Source: Warburgia ugandensis (taxonomy: Eukaryota; Streptophyta; Magnoliopsida; Canellales; Canellaceae). From it: a stretch of 64,000 nt of DNA. The position numbers and the translations under genes were made by a program. Below the pieces are notes generated by a model. That model did not search any database, was not told where the DNA came from, and saw only the letters and a list, made by a program, of their open reading frames with translations. The DNA lies in assembly GCA_035236585.1 (NCBI GenBank), contig CP141128.1, forward strand, positions 54,301,257 to 54,365,256. The letters are read 5' to 3'. Positions 47,672 through 59,684 of the stretch are shown here, piece after piece (position 1 is the stretch's first letter; every line of letters begins with the position of its first letter).

Positions 47672-50600
47672 TGTCCCGAAAATTTCCAAGTATTTTCACA
47701 ACCTTAACCACGAAATTTCCAAACCTTCCTTGAAATTTCAGCCCCAAATTCCCCTTCATCCCTCCCCAAACTCTCTTTTCCTTATTTCTCTCTCCTCTTT
47801 CTAATTGGAACAAGAGACCTAAATTCAATTAGGCACTCCGTTCCAGGAAGAATCTCATCAACTCCACCGTCCATAACATCCTATACTACGGTATATACAA
47901 AAGCCCAAAATCAATTTCAAGATCCAACGGTTCCAACAACAGAAAATCACAAAAAGGTGGATAATCGGGCTATATTATCATCAACCGGTAATTCTCTCAT
48001 ATTGGGCATCAATTATATTGTTTTTCTCCAATCAGGTAGGTGGAATTACTTCCCATTCATAATTATTATGTTTTAGTGTAATTTTTATTTTTCTGTAATT
48101 TAATTTGAACGAAAAATGGTAAAAATAAAGTAAATACCAGCCCCTTCAAATTATGGTGATAGAGAGCTCAGATTGAAATTCTGAGCTTTCCAATCAATCC
48201 AGGAGGGTCAAAAACCCCTAGGATACAATTTTCAAGAAAATCTAACAAGGTTTGGACCCTCAATTGAGAGAGATTAATTCTGGTGGGCCCAGATCAAATC
48301 TAGACCCTAGGAATGGCTGAAAACTTCAATTTAAGATTGTGGAGTCATATGAACTCCAAATTGAGATCAGAAAGAAGCTATGGAAAGCTTGTAATGTCTA
48401 GTTTCTAATGAAGTCATAATATTTCTAAAATTTATTTCTGTATTTTTCTGTATTTTTCTAAATAAGTGTCCAATTTCTAAGATCTTCAAGATCTGAGGTG
48501 ATCAGATCTTGGAAATTTATTTTAGTGATGATATAATAATATAATAAAGTAATATCTATGGTTAATTTGGACAGATCTTGGATAAAATAAGGGATCTACC
48601 CTTTATGGTAGAAAAACCCTAAAATAAAAATAAAAATATACAAAGGGACCCACTTGATCAATGAGATCAAGTATGATCAGACCCTTGGGATGGATTAAAG
48701 GGGTGATATGATGATGGAATCCAGTTAGATCATGGATGAAATGTGACAAAATCATGTGGATATGATTTTTGGATCTTAATGGATTAAAAGCCCTAAAGTT
48801 AATTAAAACCCTTAATCTAAAGGAAAACACCTAAGATCTAATGGTTGGATCATATTTAAAGGTTTATAATAATCTTAATAAAATTAGTTTAATTGTCTTT
48901 TATTGGATATATAAGTTTAAATGTGATTTATGTTTTAAGTTTTAATTGTCTTTTATTGGATATAGAAGTGTAAATGTGATTTATGTTCTAAGTTAGAAAG
49001 CATGATAGTGTAATCTTTAAATTTTAGTATGATATGCCCTAAATGAGTAATTTTTTAGTAGATTTGATTATCTTAGGATCATGTTAGTGTAAATTAGGAT
49101 TTAAACATGATTTCATTATGATAGAAGATGTGTTTCATAACTTAGGATCATGTTAGTTTTATTTCACTAGCTTAAGTTATATTCGTAGGAAGAATGTTAG
49201 TACTTAGTTGTTAAATTTATATTTGATTTATGCTTTCAAGTTGATGATTTACTTATTGTCATATTTAATTCAATTGTTAAGTAATTGTTAAGATATAAGG
49301 AGCATAAATCACCAAAAATGTAAACTAATGAAATATAGAAATTCATGGACAACTAAGATGAATGAATGATTTTGACTTAGTAAGGGCTATAGTTAGTAGG
49401 ACAATATAAGGAATGATTTATCATTTCCTTGGCCCAAAATAGGAAAATAATGAACATCCATGGATGACATTGTGCATATCCATGGAAATTAATTAAAATC
49501 AATTAGAGAAGGGACTTAAGGTAAAGAGCTCATAGGAACCTTGTCAAAGGTTGAGCTAGTACCACTCAGTGGACTACGAACATTGTGGTTATAGGGGGTA
49601 TACAAGAGCCAAGTGCTTTTCCCTCACCTCCCATTGACGTAAGAGAGGTCTAACGCCTCCTTACATGAGGGTTGTATTAACCACATATTGAGCGGACTTT
49701 AGCGGTAAGTGCTTGGTCATCTGAAATAAGGAGGAGTTGTCTAGTGATAGGAAGAAATAAATTATCTTCAACCAAGTAAGACACTAGCGGTTGAATAATA
49801 ATAAGAACATAAAAAGATAGCAAATTATCTAACCCTAATAAAAATAGTAAGTGAGATAAGGATGATCAAACAAGATGAGATCTTGTATGATCAAAAACAA
49901 TAAGGAAAAAGAAACATCTATGTAAATTAGATTGTTATGTATGATATAGATAGTATTTGTATAGATGATATTAAACCCATGGATATAGGATATTCAAGGA
50001 AGAAAGATTCGAATCATCCTACATAAGGATGATCAAAAGATCATGTAGTATGTACCATTGATTACAACAATGACATTATACATATGATTGTGGAGATATA
50101 TGTTGATCGAGACTATGGAAGATTTCAAGGAGTAAGAATACCTTATTGAGGTAGGTGGATTATTAAGAATGCCTTTACATGAAGATACATGTCTAATACA
50201 TGATCTTATGTTTTGAAGTATTGACATGTATGATACCAATATATTAAGGTAAATACCTCAAATTAAAATATGATCCAACCAAATGATGAGGAAAATAAGT
50301 ATTAAATGGTCAAGTTGAGAATTGAGAACAACCCTAAGTGAATAGGAAAGTAGAAAATATTCCAGTCTAGATAAACGGACAAATAGTCGATATGTATAAG
50401 TATTATTTTACATACTGCTTGGAGGCTTGGGGTTTTGTTTTAAACGAGGCATAAGCACAGGGATGCTATGCTAGGAGAGTTAAGAGGGTTTGGCCACCCA
50501 CTCTCTCGAAACTTGATGATATTGAATACCAAGCCCTAAGAAAGGCTAAAAGTCGGGTGGGGCAATTATGGGAAGGCCACCCTTTGTGACAGCCATGGTC

Positions 50601-51084
50601 CTCCCATATGGACATGGATATTGTAATTTCCACTTGAGAATGGTATAAGTGGATTATTGAGCAGTTATCCCGGTATTTGTCTGCGGATCGTTGCAAAGCA
50701 TAGTAGTCCTTGATTATTTTGCACTATGATGCATATGAAATTGGCATAGTGAAATGCCTTAAGGGATGACATGAAATGTCGGGTAATTGTATATTACCAA
50801 TATTTTTCCCAAGAAGGAAATTCTGTATAATGCTTGTTGAGATACAAATCTCTTATAATGAAAAGAGTTGATCAGCTTTGTATAGAAATGATGTGATTAT
50901 TTTTACATTTTTAATGGATTTGTCCTTATACAATATGTATGTATAAAGGTGAACACAAATGACAAAGGAAATGAGATGTCCTTATAACTAATAGTTATTA
51001 ATGAATGTGTTTATGATAGAGCGAATTATGGGATACTTGAATATTGAGATTATACTTTGTCAATAACACATTCTTATCCCCTAC

Positions 51085-51133
51085 CAAGCATAGCTTGCTG
51101 AGATATTAAATGTTCGAATGTTTACAATATCTC
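51085..51133 (+). other. Paired hairpins near LTR 3' end (family A solo)
   Basis: CAAGC-ATA-GCTTG then GAGATATT...AATATCTC; two bases are lost from the left arm compared with other copies. It ends 405 bp before the LTR end. Confidence 0.65.
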
Positions 51134-51335
51134 GATCTGAAGAAGGAGACTTAGGAGCTCAAGATTTGAAGAACAATTGAAGAATAAGTAATTAGGGTAT
51201 ATCCCTTGAAACATTGTATTAGAACATGTATTGAATTTTGAACTTTGTAATTTGGATTGTATATTTGGACAAGTATTGTAAGGATAAAATGGGAAATTTG
51301 TGTCTTGTGAACCCTTTGGATGGATCCTGAAGTTT

Positions 51336-51341
51336 AATAAA
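51336..51341 (+). promoter_or_regulatory. AATAAA signal of solo family A LTR
   Basis: AATAAA in AGTTTAATAAAAGTATATTC, about 200 bp before the LTR end and after the hairpin pair; the same context is found in the 32176-35127 copy. Confidence 0.5.
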
Positions 51342-51543
51342 AGTATATTCCTTCAATGGAATTTTATCTTATACAAAATTCTACTTATGTTATGTATGAA
51401 GTGGTGACTTAGGTTTTACAAAACAAATTCTAAAGAAAAGAATTTCCGCTGCTTTGGTTTGCGAAAAATTTTTACTCTAAGGGCCCTATCTTTACAAAAT
51501 GTATTATAAAATGTGTTATAAAAACCTGGGTCGCCACAGTTGA

Positions 51544-51613
51544 CTCCTTAGTGAAGGATGAGTATAGAAAGAGTTAAACTCATTAGTTGAGGATGAGTAT
51601 AGAAAGAGTTAGT
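51544..51613 (+). repeat. Minisatellite of about 35-bp units, right part
   Basis: Two units, CTCCTTAGTGAAGGATG and CTCATTAGTTGAGGATG, each followed by AGTATAGAAAGAGTTA. They continue the array at 46970-47074. Confidence 0.8.
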
Positions 51614-53114
51614 ATAATGAAGGAATAGTATAATACTAGTAGATATTACTTAGTGGAAGGACAAGGAATACTACTTAGTAAGTAAGAATCCCAATAGATA
51701 AAAATGTAATGTATGATATTCAGGTCTAACCTAAAGTCCTAAGTAAACATACATATGTAGAAATAATGTATAGCCATTATTAAGTGAAAGAATGTAGATT
51801 AAGAGAAAGAAGTGATAAATTGGAAAAGCATGATGGAAATAGTGTAGAAGGAAAAAAAAAAACTTCAACCTTTATAGGAAATGTGAAATAGAAATTTATG
51901 AGAAATAGGTACTAAAGATGAGACCTTAGAATTATTATAAAATTTGAAATTAATAATAAATAAATAAATATAAATGTAAGAGTTACAATTGCTACATATA
52001 TAGTATTATGGCAATTAGTTAAATGGATTTAATCATCCAAATAGAAATGATATTACTTGAAAGGAATTTAAGGAGATAAGTGAGAAATTTCAAAATTTAT
52101 AAATGAGAATAATTTTAAATAAAGATGAATAAGGAGATAAGTAAGTATTTTCTCTCCAAAATTAGTAAAGTTAAAGGATTTAATAAAGAGACGATAAAAT
52201 TTTAGAACATGAAGAGATGATCTTTACAAAAAAAAAAAGAAGAAGAATAAAATGATAAGGAAGAAGAGAGTTAGGTATCTTGAAATGGAAAAATATAATC
52301 TCAAACTTCTTAAGAAAGATAATTAAACCATGAAAATATGGTTAACAAAGAAATTATAGCCCTTATATGTGGTACAAGAAATATGAAAACACTAAGTTAG
52401 AAATTATATTGGTATGATAAATTAATTGTAAAAATTAGCACAAAAGGATTATCAAGGATTAGAGGGATATTGATATGATAACTTTGGTGATATTGAAAAT
52501 AATGTTGGGACTATAATAAATAGAAGTACAGTTAGCATGGATGGTGAAATGATCATGGAAAATAAAAGAGAAATATTGATATGATGATTTGGGAAAATAT
52601 AGCTATTGATTATCATAAAGAGGAGTACATCTTATTGATCATGGCAAATAAAGAGCTATATATAAATAGAGATATTGATTCCACTTATATGATAGATTTG
52701 GTGATATAGAAAGATTTAAGAACTATAGTAAGGAGAAATATATTTTGGAGGAATAGTGAAGTAAAACATGGAAAATGAAGACCTATAAAGAAATATTGGT
52801 TGCTAAATTTAAGTTTAAAGATGATTATGAATTATGTATGAATCCAAATTTTTGGAGAAATAAGTGGTTAGAAATTCTATGATATTTTGAAGATTTTCAA
52901 CCTTACATGAGATTGAATGAGGAAATATCTATAGTAGTTGAGTAAAAGAACATCAAATTATTTCAATGAGTTGAAAGAACAAATTTTAATGATTAGGAGT
53001 GATTATAGAAATTTACATTAGGAAAGTAACATATTTCCTTGGAAAAAGAAAAAGGAAGAATCAATGTGAGGATGCATTGAACATAAATGATATTATTGAA
53101 GAAATTAAGTACCC

Positions 53115-53520
53115 TTTTACTCTATAAGGATGAGCATTTCCAAATTTATTGTCATCAATTGAGAATTGGAAATGAAACAACATAGTATGAAATCAAAATA
53201 AATTTTGAGTTATATGAGTGGGATAAATGATATTCATGAATTTGAGGAGAATGAAATAGTAATGATATATGGAAATGGATTTAAGGAAATCAAGAGAAGT
53301 TATAGAATATATGTTAGACACTTACAAACCTTGTCAACTATTTGGTAAGTTATATGTTAATTGAAGAAAGCAAAGTTTAGGGTCATATAAATTTTAAGGA
53401 TGATATGGAATGTGACCCAACAAAGGAGGAATATGATACTAAAATATGAAATGATAATGACAATTAGAGAAATTTATCTCTTACTAATTGTATAACATCA
53501 AGGCATTCTTTTAGTGCAAT
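53115..53520 (+). pseudogene. pol: Family C reverse transcriptase, heavily decayed
   Basis: Plus-strand translation in shifting frames shows FQIYCHQLRI (for the RSGYHQLRI motif, about 53135), then a region like the EEH..HLRIVLQTL helix (RSYRIYVRHLQTLSTIW, about 53295-53345), and ECDPTKEEY (for EVDPTKVEA, about 53412-53440). The spacing fits RT. The active-site FIDD segment is not recognisable. Stops occur every few codons. Confidence 0.55.
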
Positions 53521-53766
53521 CTTGCCATTGATTACATAAACCCTAAAGAGTTTATGGTAGATTGTTGAGAATTGAAGAATATATGATAAATTATGAAGTT
53601 TTTAAAGGCTTAGAATGGATAACTACAAAGTCAATATGGACTCTTTTAATTGGAATTATCAAGAATACTTCAAATAAAGGATTAGTATGATATGAAAAAG
53701 GTTATAAGGTATGCTTGAAAGAAGCATGAGGAAATGCATAATCTAGAAATTTTGAAGCCAATGATA

Positions 53767-53787
53767 TATATATATATATATATATAT
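53767..53787. repeat. (AT)n microsatellite
   Basis: About ten AT dinucleotides within the decayed internal region of the family C element. Confidence 0.9.
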
Positions 53788-54539
53788 GAAAGGGAAAGAG
53801 ATAGATATTGTCATGGATTGTAAGAATGTTCAGAATATTGTTCAAAATATGAGAAAGAGATAACAAAAGAGAAAAAGGAATATATATGAAGATTTAAATG
53901 ACACTCTCTTGGAAGGAAAAATGTAGAAAGTCAAGTATTATGAATAAAATGGCACACAAAGGGTGTTACAAAAACAATGGATGCGATGAGAATGTGGAAA
54001 GAATCATTACAAGGAAACTATTATTCAATGACAGAATTTGAAAAGAAATTGTTAATACAAGAAAATGGTAAAGAAGTATGAATTGTAGAGTGGAAATGAA
54101 GTAATCACTTCCAAATAATGGAAGAACAAGGAAAGACATAATTACTTCCAAATATTGGAAGATTGTTACAAAAAGCAATAGTTGAAATTATAGAATCCAA
54201 TCAACATGTCATTTTGATAGATAGTCTAAGGACCATACATATTAGGAAAGCTATGTCAAAACTATATATGTTGAAAAGGAATGAGGATGAGCAATAGAAG
54301 TTAGAATGGAAAAATATGAAGTATTAAAAGATTGGTGAGAATGAGGAGTAGAAATTTAGTATACCAGTCAAGTGAAATAGGAGGTTTTGAAACAAAAGGA
54401 TAACTCAGTTAAGAGTTATTAATCCTTTTGCAAAGTCTAGCAAGAATTAGCTTAAGTGAATAGTTCACTAGCAAGTTTAGTCATGTGTGAGCATTTTAAT
54501 ATGTCAATAGATGAACCAACCATGTGATTTATACCTTTG

Positions 54540-54675
54540 AGGAGAAGGTAGTATGAGAAATGAATGAAAGGAAATAGGATTTCCTTAAGTGGCAAGGCCA
54601 CATGAGTAAAACTATGAAAGAGCTGTGAAAACTCACAAGTGAGTTGATATGCAAATTTTAAGGACGAAATTATTA
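54540..54675 (+). pseudogene. pol: Family C pol C-terminus, heavily decayed
   Basis: DFLKWQGHMSKTMKEL and the following frame remains match the pattern of the pol end (...LVKVLW...EEATWE...) by position and partial residues. It is followed by TTTTAAGGACGAAATTATTATAA, the usual sequence between pol and polypurine tract. The identity rests largely on position. Confidence 0.45.
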
Positions 54676-54676
54676 T

Positions 54677-54688
54677 AAGGGGGAAGAT
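54677..54688 (+). other. Polypurine tract of family C element
   Basis: AAGGGGGAAGAT directly before the LTR start TGTAACAACC. It differs from the family A tract (AAGGGGGCAAGAT) by one inserted C. Confidence 0.88.
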
Positions 54689-55258
54689 TGTAACAACCTC
54701 AATTTTTATGAATATAATTGAATTATTAAAAATTTAAATTTTAAAAATTTTAAAGTGGAACTGGAACTTGAGTTTCAAGAAAAATCTTTTTTTTTTATAA
54801 AAATAAAATTAAGACTTAAAACTCTGATATTTGTAATGTACTCAAAAAACTAATCAGAATGACTGTAAGTACATCAAATTTTGAGTTCAGATAAAAAAAT
54901 CCTTATTTTGATCTATTTTTAAGAATAAAATGGTAAAATGATAATTTTAATAATAACCGAGACCTAAGACATCAAAATTTGGAATGTACTCAGAAATACG
55001 AATCCAACACCACTAAGTACACTCAATTCAGAGTCCAGGAGAATAAAATAGATTTTTCTCCATAAAAGGGCAAAATGGTCTTTTCACACCTCCGTGGGGC
55101 CCACAAAGGGAACCAACGGCCAAAAAACATGTCATCATGAGTCAAAGTACTAGCTACTAGTGGAGAAGGAGGTGGTAGTGGGAATCCAAAGACAATTTAA
55201 TAATAAAAAGAAATCAAACATGATAATTACAAGTAATCATGAAAAATTCAAAACTCCA

Positions 55259-55266
55259 TATAAATA
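55259..55266 (+). promoter_or_regulatory. TATA box of family C 3' LTR
   Basis: TATAAATA in CTCCATATAAATAGCTC, about 570 bp from the LTR start. Confidence 0.6.
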
Positions 55267-58200
55267 GCTCATAAAATTTCCAAAAATTCTCCTAATGTTC
55301 TTCATGAGGTCTCCTAGGATGCACCAAATCCCAACTCTAAAATCCTCCATGATCTCCCCGAGTTCTCTTTTCTTTCTCTCCTTCTCTCTCTTTCTCTAGG
55401 GGCATATCCCTAGATGTACCCGAGCAAACGACCCCTATGTCTACATCGGGAGTGTCCAAGGATGCGTTGTCCCCGATGAATGGTTTCTACCTATGAAACT
55501 CTAAGTCAATTAGCCATCATAGTTGAGCTGTTAAGTTTCAATCTCCACCATTGGATCTGGTCGAACAGAGGTGATCTACAAAAGTCCTTTGGTTTCATGA
55601 TGATCCACCTCATGGATCATTGGGAAATCCCAAATAAAGAAAAGTCACTAGTGTATCACTGTCTCCATCAATTAATTCAAGAGATTCCGGCTAGTGAAAG
55701 GTGATCTTAAATTGATGAATCTCTTTAGAGACATGAGATCTATGTTTCCCCTAGGGTACCCCACCTTCTTCGGCAACGACAACGGAGAATTTCACAACTG
55801 TATGCGTTTTTTGCATCTAGAGTTTATTTTAGGGTTTCTTCTTCTTCTTCGACGTGATTTCTTCTCCTCTGGTGAAATTCCTTCACTGGATCGGCACAAG
55901 TAGGCCCCCTTCACCCTCTATTTTCAATTCTGGCATCTCTTGGGTGTTTTTCGGCCACCAAAAGGTCTCACCTAGTCGTTGATCCTTCGGAGATGATGGA
56001 TCCGGCTTGGATAGTGGAGATCTAATCACAGATGGCTCAGATGAATCTTCAGACCCGTTGGATGATTTTGTGGGGCCCAAAAACCCCAGGAGATGAAATC
56101 TAGGGCTCTGATCATAACGGATGGAAGAGATCTAATATGGGCGATCTGACGGTCCAGATCTAGACCATCTCGCCTATCACCAGTCACCCATCTCTGGTGA
56201 CGGGTAATCCCAGGTAACAGGCATGGGCCGACCCTTGTTTGTCTTTTTCTATGGAGTTAAACTCAGCCATCCAATTTTAAACTAAATTCTTAATTCTTCA
56301 ATTAAGAGCTCAATATAACTCTGATTTTAGATTTCAAAATTTTTGTAGATTCCTTAACACTTGTGTATGGTACTGAACTCATGAAATATATGTTTTAAAT
56401 TGTATTATTGGCGATAATCACAAAAATCTATAGTAACAACCTTGAATCATGATCAAGATGATCTCAAAATAGAAATCTGAACCGATGCATGGGTTTAGAA
56501 GGTCCCAAAACCTTAAGTATCATAATCATAATAAATTTTTTGTGTTTCTAGATCATGTAAATAAACAAAAATGGTAAGATCAAATTTCAGCCCTTAAACG
56601 GGCTAAAATCTTAAAATCCTAATTCTGATATCAATTTAACTCTAAATTGAGATCGAAAAGTTGGGCTAGATTCCTCTTAATGAGTAGAACCTACTGAACC
56701 TAGAAAATTTATGTTTTAATGCATGTAAAATTTTGTTAATAAAGAAAAGTATTACTAATTCATATGATTAGTGAAATTTGGAATGATCAAACTCTATAAT
56801 TTTGATCCATTGATGATCTTGTGATTTTGAAACATGGAATCAATGGTTAGAAGTGACTGATCTATGTTTAATTAAAAGTAGTAAAATCCATGAAAATGAA
56901 TGGTAATCTCCTTGTTCAAGGATGATTGGATAGTGTGGATGTATGTGGATGATCAGATAAAGTTAATATCATATGGATTGAAGGACTTGATGATGATGAT
57001 TAGGGATAGATTAAGATTTATGCTCTTAAATTGGATAAAATGACTTAAGATCTTCTTGACCGGTTGGATCAAGAAGGATCAAATCATTGGATGAGGCACA
57101 TCAATGATCTAGTGATCAAATCACATTAATAAGATGTATTAGATCAAAAGGTAAATGAAAAGATCAAGATCTAAACCTTGAAAGGGATAGAAATCAACTA
57201 TGATCGTTGGATCATGATGAATAGTTATGGCATGTTAGATTTTCATTTGAATTATTGAATATTATTATAATTGTCTTTTATTATTTAGTAGAATTAATTA
57301 TAGATTTATTTATTTATGCTTTAATTCTTATGTTATGAAAATTACATTGGAAATGTAATTAAATGAAAATAGAGTTGAAGGACATTTACATGTGTGGCGA
57401 CTCGGGTTTTCATATGCATTTTTAAATGAAAAATCTAAATTCCTAAAGTGGGATCCCGATTTAAAAAAAAACAGTGCAATGCAATGAAAAAATCTTTTGT
57501 TTTAATCTCATTTTGAAAACCCCAAGTGTCATTTGCTTTCACAATACTCAAAGTAGTTTTTAAAAAACTTTAGAAATCATAAATTTTTCCCCAAGTCTAT
57601 CCAGTCACAATCACACAGCCCAACTGTAAATAAGCACATATCCAAAGGGTTGAGAGTTTACTTACATGTATACTTGTCTCCTTTTTAATTCACTTGCTCG
57701 TAGCACTAATATCTCCTGAGGCGTCTTCTATTTGTGAGTGGAACTATCCTGAAAAATGTTAAGGATAGGGTGAGTATATACTATACTCAGTAGGAGTCTA
57801 TCACTACTAGGTTTGTAATGCATGCGATGTTTAAAATCATGTGTTCTTAAAAACATATGCATGTTTGAACAATCATGTTCAATATCGATATTAAAAACCA
57901 CTGTCAAACCGGAATACTGACAACTTAAAGAATAGCATAATCCAGGTCGAAAGTATCATATATCATAAACATAATGATATGCATCAGATGCTCAACTGAA
58001 TCCAACTCATGGATATCTAGTATGGTATGGTCGACCAACCTCATATCATGTCATATGCAATGCGAATAAGTCCACAAAACCATAGGGTCCAACTATGCCC
58101 ACGACCTCCCCGCCGTGTGGTCCCCGGGTACCTGAGGACACTCGGTCATAGCATCAACGGGGTCTATGACACGTCTTTGTCGTAAATCATGCAATCTATG

Positions 58201-59149
58201 CAATCGGTTGCAAAACATGCATGAAATGCATAAAATCTGCTCATGCTAGTATTGCATTCAAAGTCATAACCCTGCCTAGAAGCCTGATAGCCTAGAAGCC
58301 TGCCAACCTAGAAGCCTTGTCAGCTCTCTCTGGCCCGCCCTCATCGGCCCGCCCTCATCAGCCCACCCTCATGAGCCCGCCCTCATCGGCCAAGGCTACA
58401 CTTATCATGCAGTCTATGCATGTAGCGCATGTCTTGGCAATATATGTGCAATGTATTTTTCAAAACCTGTCCTCTTTGGGTCCCTCACAACTGCCTACCC
58501 AACGTCTTTTGGGCACTCCAGCGTCTTTTGGTATCCCTCAAGGACTTTTGCAAGAACTTAATGCTCACAAATCATGCAATATGTGCAATTATTTACAAAG
58601 CATGTCTATGCATAACGTGCATGCCGAATTCATTTATATGCTAAACAAGTCATCATATAAGTCATGCTAAATAAGTCATATAATTTATACTTAAATCATG
58701 CATTCAAAATAGTCATGGCTCTTTTTAAAAGACTAGCAGCGATAGAGCACCTACCTGGCTAGGTCGCGCTAACTCCTTTGTCCTCGAACGCTCCTGAACA
58801 TGGTTTGGGGAATCAAGGTTAGTTTGGCCTATCTTTTATAGGTTTTAGAGTGGTTGGTCTTATTACTTAAGCATTAAGGGTCCATCCCTATGCCTATGGG
58901 TGTCCTAAGGTCTTAATTGGGCCTTGGTATCATCAGTTTTCCAAAGGTCTAGCGGCCACACACCACCATCCTATTCTAAGGGTCATGCCCACCTTTTATT
59001 GGGCCTTGATTAAGGATTTTATAGTTTGGGTGTGCCCGTGTCGTTGACATGGACACAATGCCTTTTGCGGCGCCTCAATCGGAGCTCTAGATCTCAAGTT
59101 ATAAGCTTTTTAGTCTCACTTGTATATGAGGACCTTAAGAGTGAAAAGG

Positions 59150-59320
59150 CGGAATGCTAGCGCGCTGCGCGTCAGCATCATGCGCCCATTTGTTCTTAAG
59201 AAGTAGAAAATCCTGGATTGCTAGTGCGCTGCGAGTCTGCGGCATGCGCCTCAGTGGGCTCGTCTACAGACGCGCCGAGTTTCCTGCCCGTCTTTCCCTT
59301 TTGCGGGCGTGTCCCCGGAC
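59150..59320 (-). repeat. CpG-rich direct repeat block in solo family B LTR
   Basis: Two imperfect units start GCTAGCGCGCTGCGCGTCAG and GCTAGTGCGCTGCGAGTCTG, followed by GCGGGCGTGTCCCCGGACGC words. Homologous to 5075-5245. Confidence 0.7.
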
Positions 59321-59676
59321 GCGCCCATTTGGTTTTTTTCCGAACGCGGTCGACACGTTACGTTCCGACTGGAACGTTTCGTTTGTTTGGGGGACCAAGG
59401 CATCCTCAGGACACCCTGGTTCGACCTTGTCGAACTAGTGCGGCCCAAGGATCGTCCCTGGGTCCTTGGTGACTCTCCAGGGCTCTATTTTGCATGATTT
59501 TTCATGCAAAAACTTAGGGAAACTGAGCCTAGGACTATTGTGAAGATGGGTTTTGAGGGATCTTGAGCATACCTAGCTCGTTGCTGGGTTTTCCTCCTCG
59601 TTTCTCCTCTTGGTTGCTTCTTCAAAACGGGTTTTCTTCAAGCTTTTGGGCTGCCATTAGAGGCGCCCAAGAGCTC

Positions 59677-59684
59677 TATTTATA
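59677..59684 (-). promoter_or_regulatory. TATA box of solo family B LTR
   Basis: TATAAATA on the minus strand within GAGCTCTATTTATAGAGCT, identical in context to 5607-5614. Confidence 0.65.

Larger units (their letters stand above)
47075..51538 (+). mobile_element. Solo LTR of family A, complete
   Basis: 4464 bp from TGTAATGATCCC to GGGTCGCCACA, flanked by a perfect 5-bp target duplication GTTGA (47070-47074 and 51539-51543). It is the most complete A copy in the window. Landmarks in order: TATA box 47664-47671, a 53-bp direct duplication near 48890-48995, the shared GGGTTTGGCCACCCA block near 50487, hairpin pair 51085-51133, AATAAA 51336-51341. There is no internal sequence, so it arose by recombination between two LTRs. 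It splits the minisatellite of the family C element. Confidence 0.95.
46864..54688 (+). mobile_element. Internal region of family C gypsy element (decayed)
   Basis: It is bounded by a primer site (46866-46877) and a polypurine tract (54677-54688). After discounting the nested A LTR (47075-51538 plus a 5-bp duplication) it is about 3.35 kb, shorter than a full gag-pol. The plus strand is rich in A and poor in C. The longest open frames are under 80 codons, but RT and pol-end remains can still be followed (53115-53520, 54540-54675). The region 51620-53110 shows nothing I can assign, though it should hold gag and protease. Confidence 0.8.

Noticed and set aside
55360-56230. Short host gene (several open frames, GC-richer sequence)
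   Set aside because: The position matches the transcribed leader of the family C LTR, and related sequence is present antisense in the solo copy near 30500-31300.
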